64,000 nucleotides of DNA from NCBI GenBank assembly GCA_902702965.1, contig CACRXP010000392.1:323764-387763 (forward strand). The letters run 5' to 3'. The translations under genes and the position numbers were made by a program. This stretch comes from Spirometra erinaceieuropaei (lineage: Eukaryota > Platyhelminthes > Cestoda > Diphyllobothriidea > Diphyllobothriidae). Below the pieces are notes generated by a model. It ran no database searches. It was not told the DNA's origin and was given only the letters and a program-made list of their open reading frames with translations. Shown piece after piece: positions 46,105 to 56,966 of the stretch (within the stretch, counting starts at the first letter, position 1; the number at the start of each line of letters is the position of its first letter).

Positions 46105-46474
46105 TGTTATATCCCCAATTAGTATGCCGCCAGTTCTGTGCGGAATAAAAGACAGACAGCATAGGAGAGAACAGCTTTACTGCGTCAGTCACTTTGTGTA
46201 CATCAACTCTTAATCCTTACGTCCGTGGCTTCGTATTTAAGGGTTCAGCCCTTGTCTGGTTTGCCTGTTCCTACTGGTCCAGTCCTGAGCGCCCGCATGG
46301 GCAGGCCCTCGCGTGTTGCTGGCCCCCGGAGGTCGCGCATGACTCAGCGGCGTGCTAATGTATGGCTCGCATGCGGGCTTCCTAGGCGAGGCTGTCCGGC
46401 GAGTTTGCGGTTCTTTGTCAGGCGCGATCCCCGGACGAAAGAAACGGTGCGTCGTGTTCTTGGCCGTCCTAACA
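46105..46474 (-). repeat. Gypsy-1 5' LTR
   Basis: 370 bp, same ends as 41738-42107. By position on the minus strand this is the promoter-bearing copy. TTAAATAC on the minus strand near 46240 may be a TATA-like box. Confidence 0.93.
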
Positions 46475-48483
46475 AGAAATGCATCTGGCGGCGAGATATG
46501 TAAGAATAATAGCAAAACGGAATTTTTGATTGGAAGGGGGAGGGAGATTTGGAGATTATCTCCGAAACGGAAGCCCGTATGGTGGAGATAATGGTATAGA
46601 AATGCATCTGGCGGCGAGATATGTAAGAATAAGAGGAAAGCGGAATTTTTTATTGGACGGGGGAGCGGACATCGAGTTTAAATCCTGAATGGAATTAAGT
46701 ATGCTAAAGATAATTGTACAAGAATAGATTTTACGGCGATGTGTGTAAGCATAAGAGGATAGAGTAATTTTTGAGTGGAAGGGGGAGAGGATATGTAGAC
46801 CAACTCGTGAGTGGCAGCAAGAACGGTGGAGATAATGGTATAGGAATCGATGAGACGGCGAGATGCTTAATCATAAGACGAAAGCGGAATTTTTTAGTGG
46901 AAGTGTAGCGGACATGGAGTCCATCTCCTGTATGAAAGCAATTATGGTGGAGATAATGTTGAAGGAGTGGAGTTGACGGCGAGATGTGTAAGCAAAATAG
47001 GATGGCGGAGTTTTTGAAGGGAATTTGTAGCGGATATCTTGTCTAACTCCGAAAATATATCAGGTATAGAGGAGATAATGTCATATTTACGGATACGACG
47101 GCGGGATATTTAAGAGTAATACAAAGGCGGACATTTACTTTGAAGCGGGACCGAATATAGAGTCAAAATCCGTAACGGAATCAAGTATGTACGAGATAAT
47201 TGCGTAGGAATGGATGTGATAGCGAGATGTGTAAGAATAAGAGGAAAGCACAATTTTTAAATGGACCGGTGTGCAGGTATGGATTCTACCGCGGATAGGG
47301 AAGTAAATATGGAGGAGATAATGGTATAGACAATGGATGTGAGTTCCAAATATATAAGAATAAGAGAAAAGCGAAATTCTTGAGTGGAAGAGGGGAAGTA
47401 CATGGATTCCATCTCCGAAATGAAAGCAGGTAATTACTAAATTATCTTATAGAAATAGATCTGACCGCGAGATATTAAAGAAGAATAGGAAGGCGGAAGT
47501 GCTGAATGGAAGCGGGAGAAGTTATGGAGTCTATCTCGGAATAGGAAGAAGTTGTGCAAGAGTTAATGGAAAAGGAACTGATATGACCTCGAGATATGTT
47601 AGAATAAGTGTAAGGCGGAATTTTTGAGAAGAGGTAGTAGAGGATACGGAGTCAATCTCAGAAATGAAAACAGTCATGGAAATGATGATGGGTTTGGAAT
47701 AGATATGACGGCGCGTAAATCAGCATAAGAGAAAAGACAAATTTTTGAGTGGAAGGGGGAGCGGATATGGAGTCTATCTACGAAACGAAACCAGCGATAC
47801 ATTGGACGGCGAGATATGTAAGAATAAGAGGAATGCGGAATTTTTGAGTGGAAGTGGGAGGGTTTATGGTGTCCACCTACGAAACAACAGCAAATATGGT
47901 GGTAATAAAGGTATAGGAATTGATCTGACGTCTAGATATTTAAGATGAAGGCTAAAGCGGAATATTTGAGTGGAAGGGGCAGAGGACGTAGAGTTTCTTT
48001 CCGAAACGAAGCCAGGTATGTTGAATATAATAGTATATGAGTGTATATGATAGCGAGATATGTAAGAATAAGAGGAACGCGGAAGTTTTGAATGGAAGGT
48101 GGAGCGGATTTGGAGTCTATCTCCGTAAGGAAATCATGTATGTACGTGATAATGGTATACGAATTGATGTTAGAGCGAGATATATAAGAAAAATTGGAAA
48201 GCGGAAATTTAATTAGAAGGTAGACAGTTCATCGAAACTAGCTCCGAAACGAAAGCGGGTTTGGGTTTGGTGGAGATAATTAAATAGGAATAGATGGGAG
48301 TGCGAGATATGTAGAATTAGAGGAATACGAAAATTTTGATTGGAATTTGGAGCGGATATGGAGTCTATCTCCGAAACCGAAGCCCGTATGGAGGAGATGA
48401 TGGAATAGAAATGCATCTGGCAGCGAGATATGTAAGATTAAGAGGAAAGCGGAATTTTTGAGTGGAAGGGGGAGGGAGATATC
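46475..48483 (+). repeat. 122-bp purine-rich satellite, segment between Gypsy-1 and the CR1-like element
   Basis: About 16 monomers. Successive markers at 47811, 47933, 48055 and 48177 are exactly 122 bp apart. The whole segment to 48371 is repeated nearly identically at 53215-55111 (offset 6740), including a chance 67-codon open frame present in both. Confidence 0.92.
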
Positions 48484-51400
48484 AGTCAATCAGTCAGTGT
48501 ATTTGAGGGAAATATACTTACGCCTTTGAACTCCCTCTTTGTACATAAAAAATCGATAAACAGGCAAAAATGTGAAGAAATTACAGCATTAAGTGAATGC
48601 ATACATTGATCCACATATGTCACTAGTCACATGGCTAAAAAGTCACATAGTCCGCTTGTTGCTGCAGCATATATCTGTCAAGGCGACATTTAAATGCCTC
48701 CACAGATTGAGACATAACAACCGTCTCGGGCAGGTTATTCCAAGGTTCCACGACACGGTTGGAGAAGAAATATTTTCTCACATTCAGTCTACCCTGTGGC
48801 ACACGTAGTTTGAAGGGATGTCCCCGGAGGTGAGTTGTAGTGGCGAGTTGGAAAAAGTCATCGCGCCGAAGGAAACAGTCCAAGCCGCGCACGATACGGA
48901 AAGTTTGTATCAGGTCTCCGCGCAACTGCCTATAACTCAGAGGATAGAGATTAAGGTTAGTTAAGCGGATCTCGTATGGCAGTGCACTTTGACCTCTTAT
49001 TAATTTTGTTGCTCGTCTCTGCACCCTTTCGAGCAGATCGTAATCCTGATGTGTCCACGGTCTCCAGGCCTGAATTGCATATTCGAGATGGGGCCTTATA
49101 AACGTGCCGAAGACTTTGGTGAAGCAGTCTTCATCGAAAACTACGAACGCCCGCTTAATGGCATATAGCATTGAGGTTGCGGCCTTGGCCGCCTTACAGC
49201 ATTGTGTAGAAGACTTAAGGCTGTCTGCAACCCAAACTCCGAGATCTTTCTGAGTTTCTGCTTCTCGGAGTGGCATTCCGTTCAGATGGTATTGCCGCGT
49301 ACTAGGGGTCTGATTTCCGAGGCGCAGAATGGTGCATTTGTTCAAATTGAAGGACAAGAGCCATCTGCGGGACCACTCGTCCAATCGACGAAGATTTTCT
49401 TGGAAGTTGGTCTCATCGGCAGCATTCTGGATGACTTTCCAGATTTTTATGTCGTCTGCAAACATGGCGCAATCACAGTCTAACCCATCTACACAATCAT
49501 TGATGAACATGAGAAAGAGGGTTTGGTCCGAGCACCGAGCCTTATGGGACCCCACTCTCTATGAATGTGCACCTTGATTGCTGTTGTTCTACGCAGACAA
49601 TTTGGGAGCGGCCGACAAGGAAATTTTCGATCCGTTTGAGAAGTTTGCCACCGATGCCCATAATTCTCAACTTGTGTAGGAGACGCTGGTGCGGAACACT
49701 GTCAAACGCCGTCCGGAAATCAATATAGGCAACATGCACGGTGTGTTTTGCGTCCAGTGCTCGCGTCCAACTTTGCATTGTGTATAGCAAGTTCGTAACA
49801 CATGATCTTCCCCTACGGAAACCATATTGTGCATTGGACAAGAGGTTGTGGGTTTCCAAGTAAGCCATCAACTCTTTTTTGATGGTTTTCTCCATCACTT
49901 TGCAGCAGATTGATGTCAGACTGACGGGTCTGTAGTTTGTCGCCAGAGCACGACTACCGCTTTTGTAAAGGGGTGTAATGTGGGCCGTCTTCCAGTCTGT
50001 GGGAAGAATTCCAGCATAAAACGATTTCTGGCACAAAAAGGATAGTGGCTTGGCCAGCTTTTGGGCAAGCTTAAAGAGCAGCTTTGTTGGGATCTCGTCC
50101 GGACCGGGAGATTTACATTCCTTCAGGCTTTTCAGTTCTTCCAAAATCGCTTCTTCTCGAAATACAATATTTTCGATAGTGGGATCTCTCATGTCCTCAG
50201 AATTAGATGGGGTAAAGTCTGCTTCTCTTGTGAAAACGGATCGGAAAAATTGAGAAAAGTGCTCAGCCTTATTTGTACTGTCCGATATCTCCAAGCCGCC
50301 ATCACCCCTCATAACAGGAATGGGATTCCTGTTACGCGTGCTTTTCCGCAAATAGCTGTAGAGCAATTTCGCATTTTTAACGGCTTGGTGGAGCAAATTA
50401 CTCTCAAAATCTCGTCGCCTCCTGAAAATCAGACTTTTCACCTTATTTCTTTGAACTTTGTATTCTGTAAACGCTGCATTGTTGTTGTTCTTGCGAAATT
50501 TCTTCCATAACCTTCCTTTCTTGTTGATCTCCTTTTTGAGCTCTCGTGTTAGCCACTGAGGGCGGTTGGATATCCTAGGCTTTGATAAGGGACAGTGGTT
50601 CTTCATTAGATGCAGTAAACGATCCTTGAATAAATTCCAGTCCTCGTTAACGTTTCCGGAGAAGAGAACATCCCAGTCTATTTGTGATGCCTCAGCTCTC
50701 ATTTGGCGAAAGTCCCCTTTCCATATATTTGGCCTCGTATTGTCTTTTGTACACGGTTCAGAATACAGAAAGTACTCCCATAAAAGCACTACATGATCAC
50801 TTCGACCGAGCGGGGGTAGGTAGTACACCTCGTCTATACTGTCAGGATCTTTGGTAAAAACGAGGTCCAGACAACTGGCCTGTTGCCCTCCACGAGCTCT
50901 AGTTGGAAACAGGACACGTTGCGTGAGTAGAGCTTCCAGGGTTGTCTTTAGTAGATGGTAATCGAAGGTATTCATCGAGCACTTCGCATGCATATCGCTC
51001 CATTGAATGCAGGGTGCATTAAAATCCCCCATAAGAACAACGTCTGGTCGGCTGGCGATCTCTTTTATGCTTTCAAGTAGACAAGTATCTGGGTCGGGAT
51101 CCGCCTGCGGGGGCCGGTAGATAGTTACGATTTCGAGGGACTGAGACCCCCGCGCCTTTATAGTCAGCCAAATTGCCTCTGTGTCGTTAGAAATCTTGTC
51201 GGTCCTCTCACACACTGCTAAGTTGCTCTTGACATACATAGCAACTCCTCCACCCCGGCGGCCTCTCCTGTCTCTCCTAAACAAATGGTAACCTGTTAAT
51301 GCTACCTCGCAATCACCAACGTCCTCTGACAGCCACGTTTCTGTTATTGCTATAACATCGGGAAGAGTATCGGCTACCTGTATTCTCAGTTCGTCAAGCT

Positions 51401-53040
51401 TGGAAAACAGACTCTGAGCATTGGTGTAAAAGAATTTTAGTTTGCAACATTCGACAGTGCTTCGTTCGGTTTGTCTCGGGTTTGCCAATATTATGTTGCT
51501 GCCGCCATCATGATGACTGGCTAGTTTCAAAACAACATCGCGTTCCTCTGTATCACTCGTCCCCTGAAAATGGCCAAGTTGCTCTCTCCCGCTGCAAGTC
51601 TCCTCTTCAGCTCCGTTACCAATTCGCGGCGTTTCAGACGTTCCGCTGGAGAATAGTCCGGCTGAAAAAACTTCCTTGTGAGAGTTTCGGAGGCTGCTTT
51701 TCCTGGACAGAAGTAAGCTGGCCTCCTCTTTACTGTTCAAAACAATTTTCAGAGGTCGTGGCCGCACAGTTTCCGATTGTTCGCTCACCTTCTTTCCGAT
51801 CCTGAAGGCTGCACGAATGGTTATCTTTTCATTTGAATTAAGCATTTTGTTCAGTAGGTGTTGAAGCATATTAAGGTCAGCGGAGATCCTCTCCTTCGGG
51901 GTAGGAGCATTCGACTCCGAAAGGCCCTGGACGACTACGCAGTGCTGACGATCAAGGGGTTCATTTGTTCTGTTTCCGGCGGCCTTGTCAGCTGAAGGTC
52001 TCAGAAGATCCACCGGAGTCGTCTGGGGTTCTATACTCCCGTTGTGGCGCTTACCCTTTCCATCTTGCCATGAGCTTGTTTCCTCACTTCCAACTGAGGG
52101 TCCTATTGAACACGCTGAATGGCTTAGAGAAGTTGATGGTTCGCTTGGGTTGTCTTCCATAGAAACATGAGACTCCGTTGCTATTTTCCCATCGTCCTGG
52201 GTATCGACGCTCTTGCACATAGGTTTTCCAAAAGCTTTGTTCTTTGGCTGTTTTAGAAATTTGCTCTTTTCCTTTTTCTTGCTAACTTTAGCACTATTCA
52301 CCGCGTTTTTCACATTATTGTTCGCTTGCACGAGTTCCCTTAAAGCAGTCAGCTCTTTTTCGAGTTTCTGGACTTTCAGCAGACTAAAGGAGCATCCAGT
52401 GCACGGCTCGTCCTCGTAACTAACAGGTTTTGCTGTGATAACGCTTTCAGCGCGCTTTGCGGGCCCCTGGTTGCAACTATAAAGAGAGCGAGCGCTAATC
52501 CTAGGTGGCAAGGCCTTCTCAATAGACTTTCCTTCAAACATAGTGTCGTTTGTACTACGAATAATGTTTACTCCTTTATTAATTTCAGTCTGCTGGCCGT
52601 GCTTCAATAGTCCAGCGGTCATCTCTCTGGTCACACTACGACTGGACCTGGGTTCGAGTCCCACTTGCGGCGAGTTTTTCGCACATTGTCCTGATGGTGT
52701 TTAAACGATACGCAAGGGATTCTAGGTATGGACGAAGTATTTAAAGGTGTAGGAGAAGCTTTTTAACCAAGCCAACAATATGAAGTAAATATCAAACGAC
52801 TCAGCCGCTTCTGGATCTGGAGAGCCCCGCGTTGTTGTTGGCAGAGAATCGATACGAAGGAGTATGGTCGTACCAAAGAAAGTTCTGTCGGAGGTCTGAG
52901 TGGATCGTTCGAGGAATTGCTGATTACGCTTCAATTTCGTAATGCAAATGGGCTCGCAGAGCGTCCAGTAGGCAGAAATCCCGGAAAAAGCAAATCCCTC
53001 GAAGTTCGAAAATTCCAAACCGAATTCGAAAGACGCGAGT
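48484..53040 (-). mobile_element. CR1-like non-LTR retrotransposon, near full length
   Basis: Inserted in the satellite: left flank ends GGGAGGGAGAT and the right flank resumes TGGAGTCTATCTCCG, the continuation of one monomer. On the minus strand it holds a 5' leader (about 53040-52665), a long frame with endonuclease and reverse transcriptase, and a short 3' tail ending in CACTGACTGATTGACTGAT, a tetranucleotide-like repeat typical of CR1 3' ends. No poly(A). No clear target-site duplication. The right boundary is approximate. Confidence 0.85.
48635..52664 (-). pseudogene. CR1-like polyprotein (coiled coil/ORF1-like, AP endonuclease, reverse transcriptase), broken once
   Basis: The first frame (52664-49542, 1040 codons) has an N-terminal part of about 400 residues with a coiled coil (VQKLEKELTALRELVQANNN), a lysine-rich stretch and an RRM-like region (HCVVVQGLSESNAPTPKERI). 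The endonuclease follows: YTNAQSLFSKLDEL, ITETWLSE, VTIYRPPQADP, LMGDFNAPCIQW and GRSDHVVLLW (catalytic Asp-His). The reverse transcriptase begins with KSPGPDEIP, NYRPVSLTSICCKVMEK, QYGFRRGRSC and YIDFRTAFDSVPHQRLL. At GVP the next codon is TAA where relatives have Gln, and one extra A a few codons later shifts the frame. The rest (49555-48635) has MFADDIKIW, the catalytic FADD, and the CR1-type C-terminus with LRVPQGRLNVRKYFFSNRVV. Only two lesions, so fairly young. Confidence 0.92.
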
Positions 53041-56000
53041 TGGAGTCTATCTCCGAAACGGAAGCCCGTATGGAGGAGATAATGGTATAGAAATGCATCC
53101 TACGTCGGCGTGATACGTAAGAATAAGAGGAATGCGGAATTTTTGAGTGGAAGGGGGAGGGAGATGTGGAGACTATCTCCGAAATGGAAGCCCGTATGGT
53201 GGAGATGATGGTATAGAAATGCATCTGGTGGCGAGATATGTGAGAATAAGAGGAAAGCGGAATTTTTGATTGGAAGGGGGAGGGAGATTTGGAGATTATC
53301 TCCGAAACGGAAGCCCGTATGGTGGAGATAATGGTATAGAAATGCATCTGGCGGCGAGATATGTAAGAATAAGAGGAAAGCGGAATTTTTTATTGGACGG
53401 GGGAGCGGACATCGAGTTTAAATCCTGAATGGAATTAAGTATGCTAAAGATAATTGTACAAGAATAGATTTTACGGCGATGTGTGTAAGCATAAGAGGAT
53501 AGAGTAATTTTTGAGTGGAAGGGGGAGAGGATATGTAGACCAACTCGTGAGTGGCAGCAAGAACGGTGGAGATAATGGTATAGGAATCGATGAGACGGCG
53601 AGATGCTTAATCATAAGACGAAAGCGGAATTTTTTAGTGGAAGTGTAGCGGACATGGAGTCCATCTCCTGTATGAAAGCAATTATGGTGGAGATAATGTT
53701 GAAGGAGTGGAGTTGACGGCGAGATGTGTAAGCAAAATAGGATGGCGGAGTTTTTGAAGGGAATTTGTAGCGGATATCTTGTCTAACTCCGAAAATATAT
53801 CAGGTATAGAGGAGATAATGTCATATTTACGGATACGACGGCGGGATATTTAAGAGTAATACAAAGGCGGACATTTACTTTGAAGCGGGACCGAATATAG
53901 AGTCAAAATCCGTAACGGAATCAAGTATGTACGAGATAATTGCGTAGGAATGGATGTGATAGCGAGATGTGTAAGAATAAGAGGAAAGCACAATTTTTAA
54001 ATGGACCGGTGTGCAGGTATGGATTCTACCGCGGATAGGGAAGTAAATATGGAGGAGATAATGGTATAGACAATGGATGTGAGTTCCAAATATATAAGAA
54101 TAAGAGAAAAGCGAAATTCTTGAGTGGAAGAGGGGAAGTACATGGATTCCATCTCCGAAATGAAAGCAGGTAATTACTAAATTATCTTATAGAAATAGAT
54201 CTGACCGCGAGATATTAAAGAAGAATAGGAAGGCGGAAGTGCTGAATGGAAGCGGGAGAAGTTATGGAGTCTATCTCGGAATAGGAAGAAGTTGTGCAAG
54301 AGTTAATGGAAAAGGAACTGATATGACCTCGAGATATGTTAGAATAAGTGTAAGGCGGAATTTTTGAGAAGAGGTAGTAGAGGATACGGAGTCAATCTCA
54401 GAAATGAAAACAGTCATGGAAATGATGATGGGTTTGGAATAGATATGACGGCGCGTAAATCAGCATAAGAGAAAAGACAAATTTTTGAGTGGAAGGGGGA
54501 GCGGATATGGAGTCTATCTACGAAACGAAACCAGCGATACATTGGACGGCGAGATATGTAAGAATAAGAGGAATGCGGAATTTTTGAGTGGAAGTGGGAG
54601 GGTTTATGGTGTCCACCTACGAAACAACAGCAAATATGGTGGTAATAAAGGTATAGGAATTGATCTGACGTCTAGATATTTAAGATGAAGGCTAAAGCGG
54701 AATATTTGAGTGGAAGGGGCAGAGGACGTAGAGTTTCTTTCCGAAACGAAGCCAGGTATGTTGAATATAATAGTATATGAGTGTATATGATAGCGAGATA
54801 TGTAAGAATAAGAGGAACGCGGAAGTTTTGAATGGAAGGTGGAGCGGATTTGGAGTCTATCTCCGTAAGGAAATCATGTATGTACGTGATAATGGTATAC
54901 GAATTGATGTTAGAGCGAGATATATAAGAAAAATTGGAAAGCGGAAATTTAATTAGAAGGTAGACAGTTCATCGAAACTAGCTCCGAAACGAAAGCGGGT
55001 TTGGGTTTGGTGGAGATAATTAAATAGGAATAGATGGGAGTGCGAGATATGTAGAATTAGAGGAATACGAAAATTTTGATTGGAATTTGGAGCGGATATG
55101 GAGTCTATCTCTGGACTGGTAGCAGCTATGTAGGATATCATCATAAAGGAATCGATGTTACGTCGAGTAATCTATGAATAAGAGGATAGCGGAAATTCCG
55201 ATTGGAAGGCGGAGAGCATATGAATTCTATCTCCGAATGAGAACCAGGCATGGTGGAGAAAATTTTATATGAATTCTTCTGACCGCGAGATATAGAAGAA
55301 TAAGTGGGAAGCAGAATTTTTGAATGGAAAGGGCTGAGATTATGGGGTCTATCTGGAAAACGAAAGCAGTTATGAAGAAGAAAATTGTATAGGAATCTTT
55401 CTGAAGGCGAGATATTTAAGAATAAGAGGAAAGCTGAATTTTTGAGTTGAATGTGGAGCGGATATGGAATCTATTTCCGAAAGGAATTCAGGTATGTAGC
55501 AGATAGTGATATAGGAATTGTACAAAAATGGATATGACGACGAGATAAGTAAGAATAAGTGGAAGGCCGAATTTTTCATTGTAAGGGAGATGGGATATGG
55601 AGTCTATATACGAAACGAAAGTAGGTATTGAGGAGGTAATGTTAAAACAATTAATGTGACGGCGAGATATCCAAGCATAATATGAAAGCGGAATTTTCGA
55701 TTGGAAGGAAGTGCGTTTATGGAGACTATTTCCTAATCGAATGCAGGTATGGAGGAGACAATGTTATAGGAATGGTTCTGGCGGCGAGAGATTTTAGAAT
55801 AAAACGCAAACGAAATACTTCATTGGATGAGGGAACGTATATGGAATCTATCTCGGAAACTAAATCATTTATGAAGGGAAATCGAATATGACGGCGAGAT
55901 CTCAAATAGTAAATGGAAAGCGGAAATTTTGAGTGGAAGTTGGAGCGGTTATGGAGTCTATGTCCGAAAAGAATGCAGGTACGTAGGAGATGATGGTATA

Positions 56001-56574
56001 CGAATGGGTGCGACGGCGAGATATGTAAGTATAAGAGGAAAGCGGAATTTTTGATTGGAATGAGTGGACTATATGTAGTCTAACTCCGAAACGAAAGCAA
56101 GTATGGAGGAGACAGTGTTAATGAAATGATGTAATTTGCGGATATAGTGTCTCTCTCTGAATGGGAAGCAGTTATGTAGGAGATAAAGGCATGGGAATTG
56201 ATCTGACAGAGAGATATGAAAGAATAAGGGGAAAGCGAAAATCCAACTGAAATGGGTAGGCTATATGGAGTTTAACTCCGAAACAATAGCTGGCGTGGAG
56301 GAGACAATTTTAGAGGAAGGGTTTTTACGTCGGGATATTTTATAATAAGACGCAAGCGGAATTTTTCATTGGAAGGGCAAGCGTAATTGGAGACGACTGC
56401 GGAAGACTTCATTAAAAGAGACATCGTATTTGGAGTCTTTCTCCTCAACGAAACAGGTATGCAGTAGATAATGGTATAGGAAGGGATATGACGGCGAGAT
56501 ATTTAAGAATAATACGAAAGCGGAATTTTATAGTGGAAGGGGGAGCGGATATTAAGGCTGTGTCCGAAAGCAAA
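53041..56574 (+). repeat. 122-bp purine-rich satellite, segment between CR1-like element and Gypsy-2
   Basis: About 29 monomers. 53215-55111 is the near-identical duplicate of 46475-48371. After 55111 the monomers differ from those at 48372 onward. Some monomers contain deletions. It ends in GTCCGAAAGCAAA at the Gypsy-2 insertion point. Confidence 0.9.
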
Positions 56575-56949
56575 TTTTATGACCCTCATGGTACTTGAAA
56601 TCCCGTGGAGCGTATACGCACTCGATCCTTGGTCCCAATACCAACGCGGCAGTGAAGGAGAACGTGACCGGCCACGAAAATGTGTATTAGGAAAGCGCAA
56701 GTCAAAATTAACCAGAAGAAACGCACATTTATAACGCCATACTGTGATTCGTCGGCAATTGTCCCAATGCCCTTCGGGAAGAACATTCCAGACGAGTCGG
56801 TCGATAATTCGAATATGCAGATCAATCAAGCCCGAGAGGAAAAGCCAATGAAGAGGCGCCACGACTAAGATGACAGCGTAGTGGAGAAAACGCACGTGGC
56901 CTCCCGTGATTGGCTGGCTCTTGTTTTTGGGGTGTTGGCACTCCCAACA
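56575..56949 (-). repeat. Gypsy-2 3' LTR
   Basis: About 375 bp; aligns with 61116-61483 with many substitutions and small gaps, including a CGTATACG insertion near 56610. First bases TT in place of TG. Confidence 0.9.
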
Positions 56950-56959
56950 CCTCCCCTCC
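56950..56959 (-). other. Gypsy-2 polypurine tract
   Basis: GGAGGGGAGG on the minus strand directly before the 3' LTR. Confidence 0.75.
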
Positions 56960-56966
56960 AAGTAGG

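Larger units (their letters stand above)
41738..46474 (-). mobile_element. Gypsy-1: complete Ty3/Gypsy LTR retrotransposon
   Basis: A 4737-bp element with two 370-bp LTRs starting TG and ending CA, flanked by a perfect 5-bp target-site duplication AGAAA (41733-41737 and 46475-46479). The satellite unit reads straight across if the element and one duplication are removed. Order on the minus strand: 5' LTR, primer-binding site, one gag-pol frame (gag, protease, reverse transcriptase, RNase H, integrase), polypurine tract, 3' LTR. The LTRs differ at about 12 of 370 positions. Protein motifs resemble the Mag-like (K02A2.6-type) branch of Gypsy elements; clade assignment needs a tree. Confidence 0.95.

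Noticed and set aside
41858..46607. Open frames of 79-143 codons in and beside the Gypsy-1 LTRs, both strands
   Set aside because: They occur in both LTRs and antisense to gag-pol, as expected from GC-rich LTR sequence; no independent evidence for genes.
47745..54688. Identical 67-codon open frames in the satellite at 47745 and 54485
   Set aside because: The identity comes from the 1.9-kb duplication. Other monomers do not preserve the frame.
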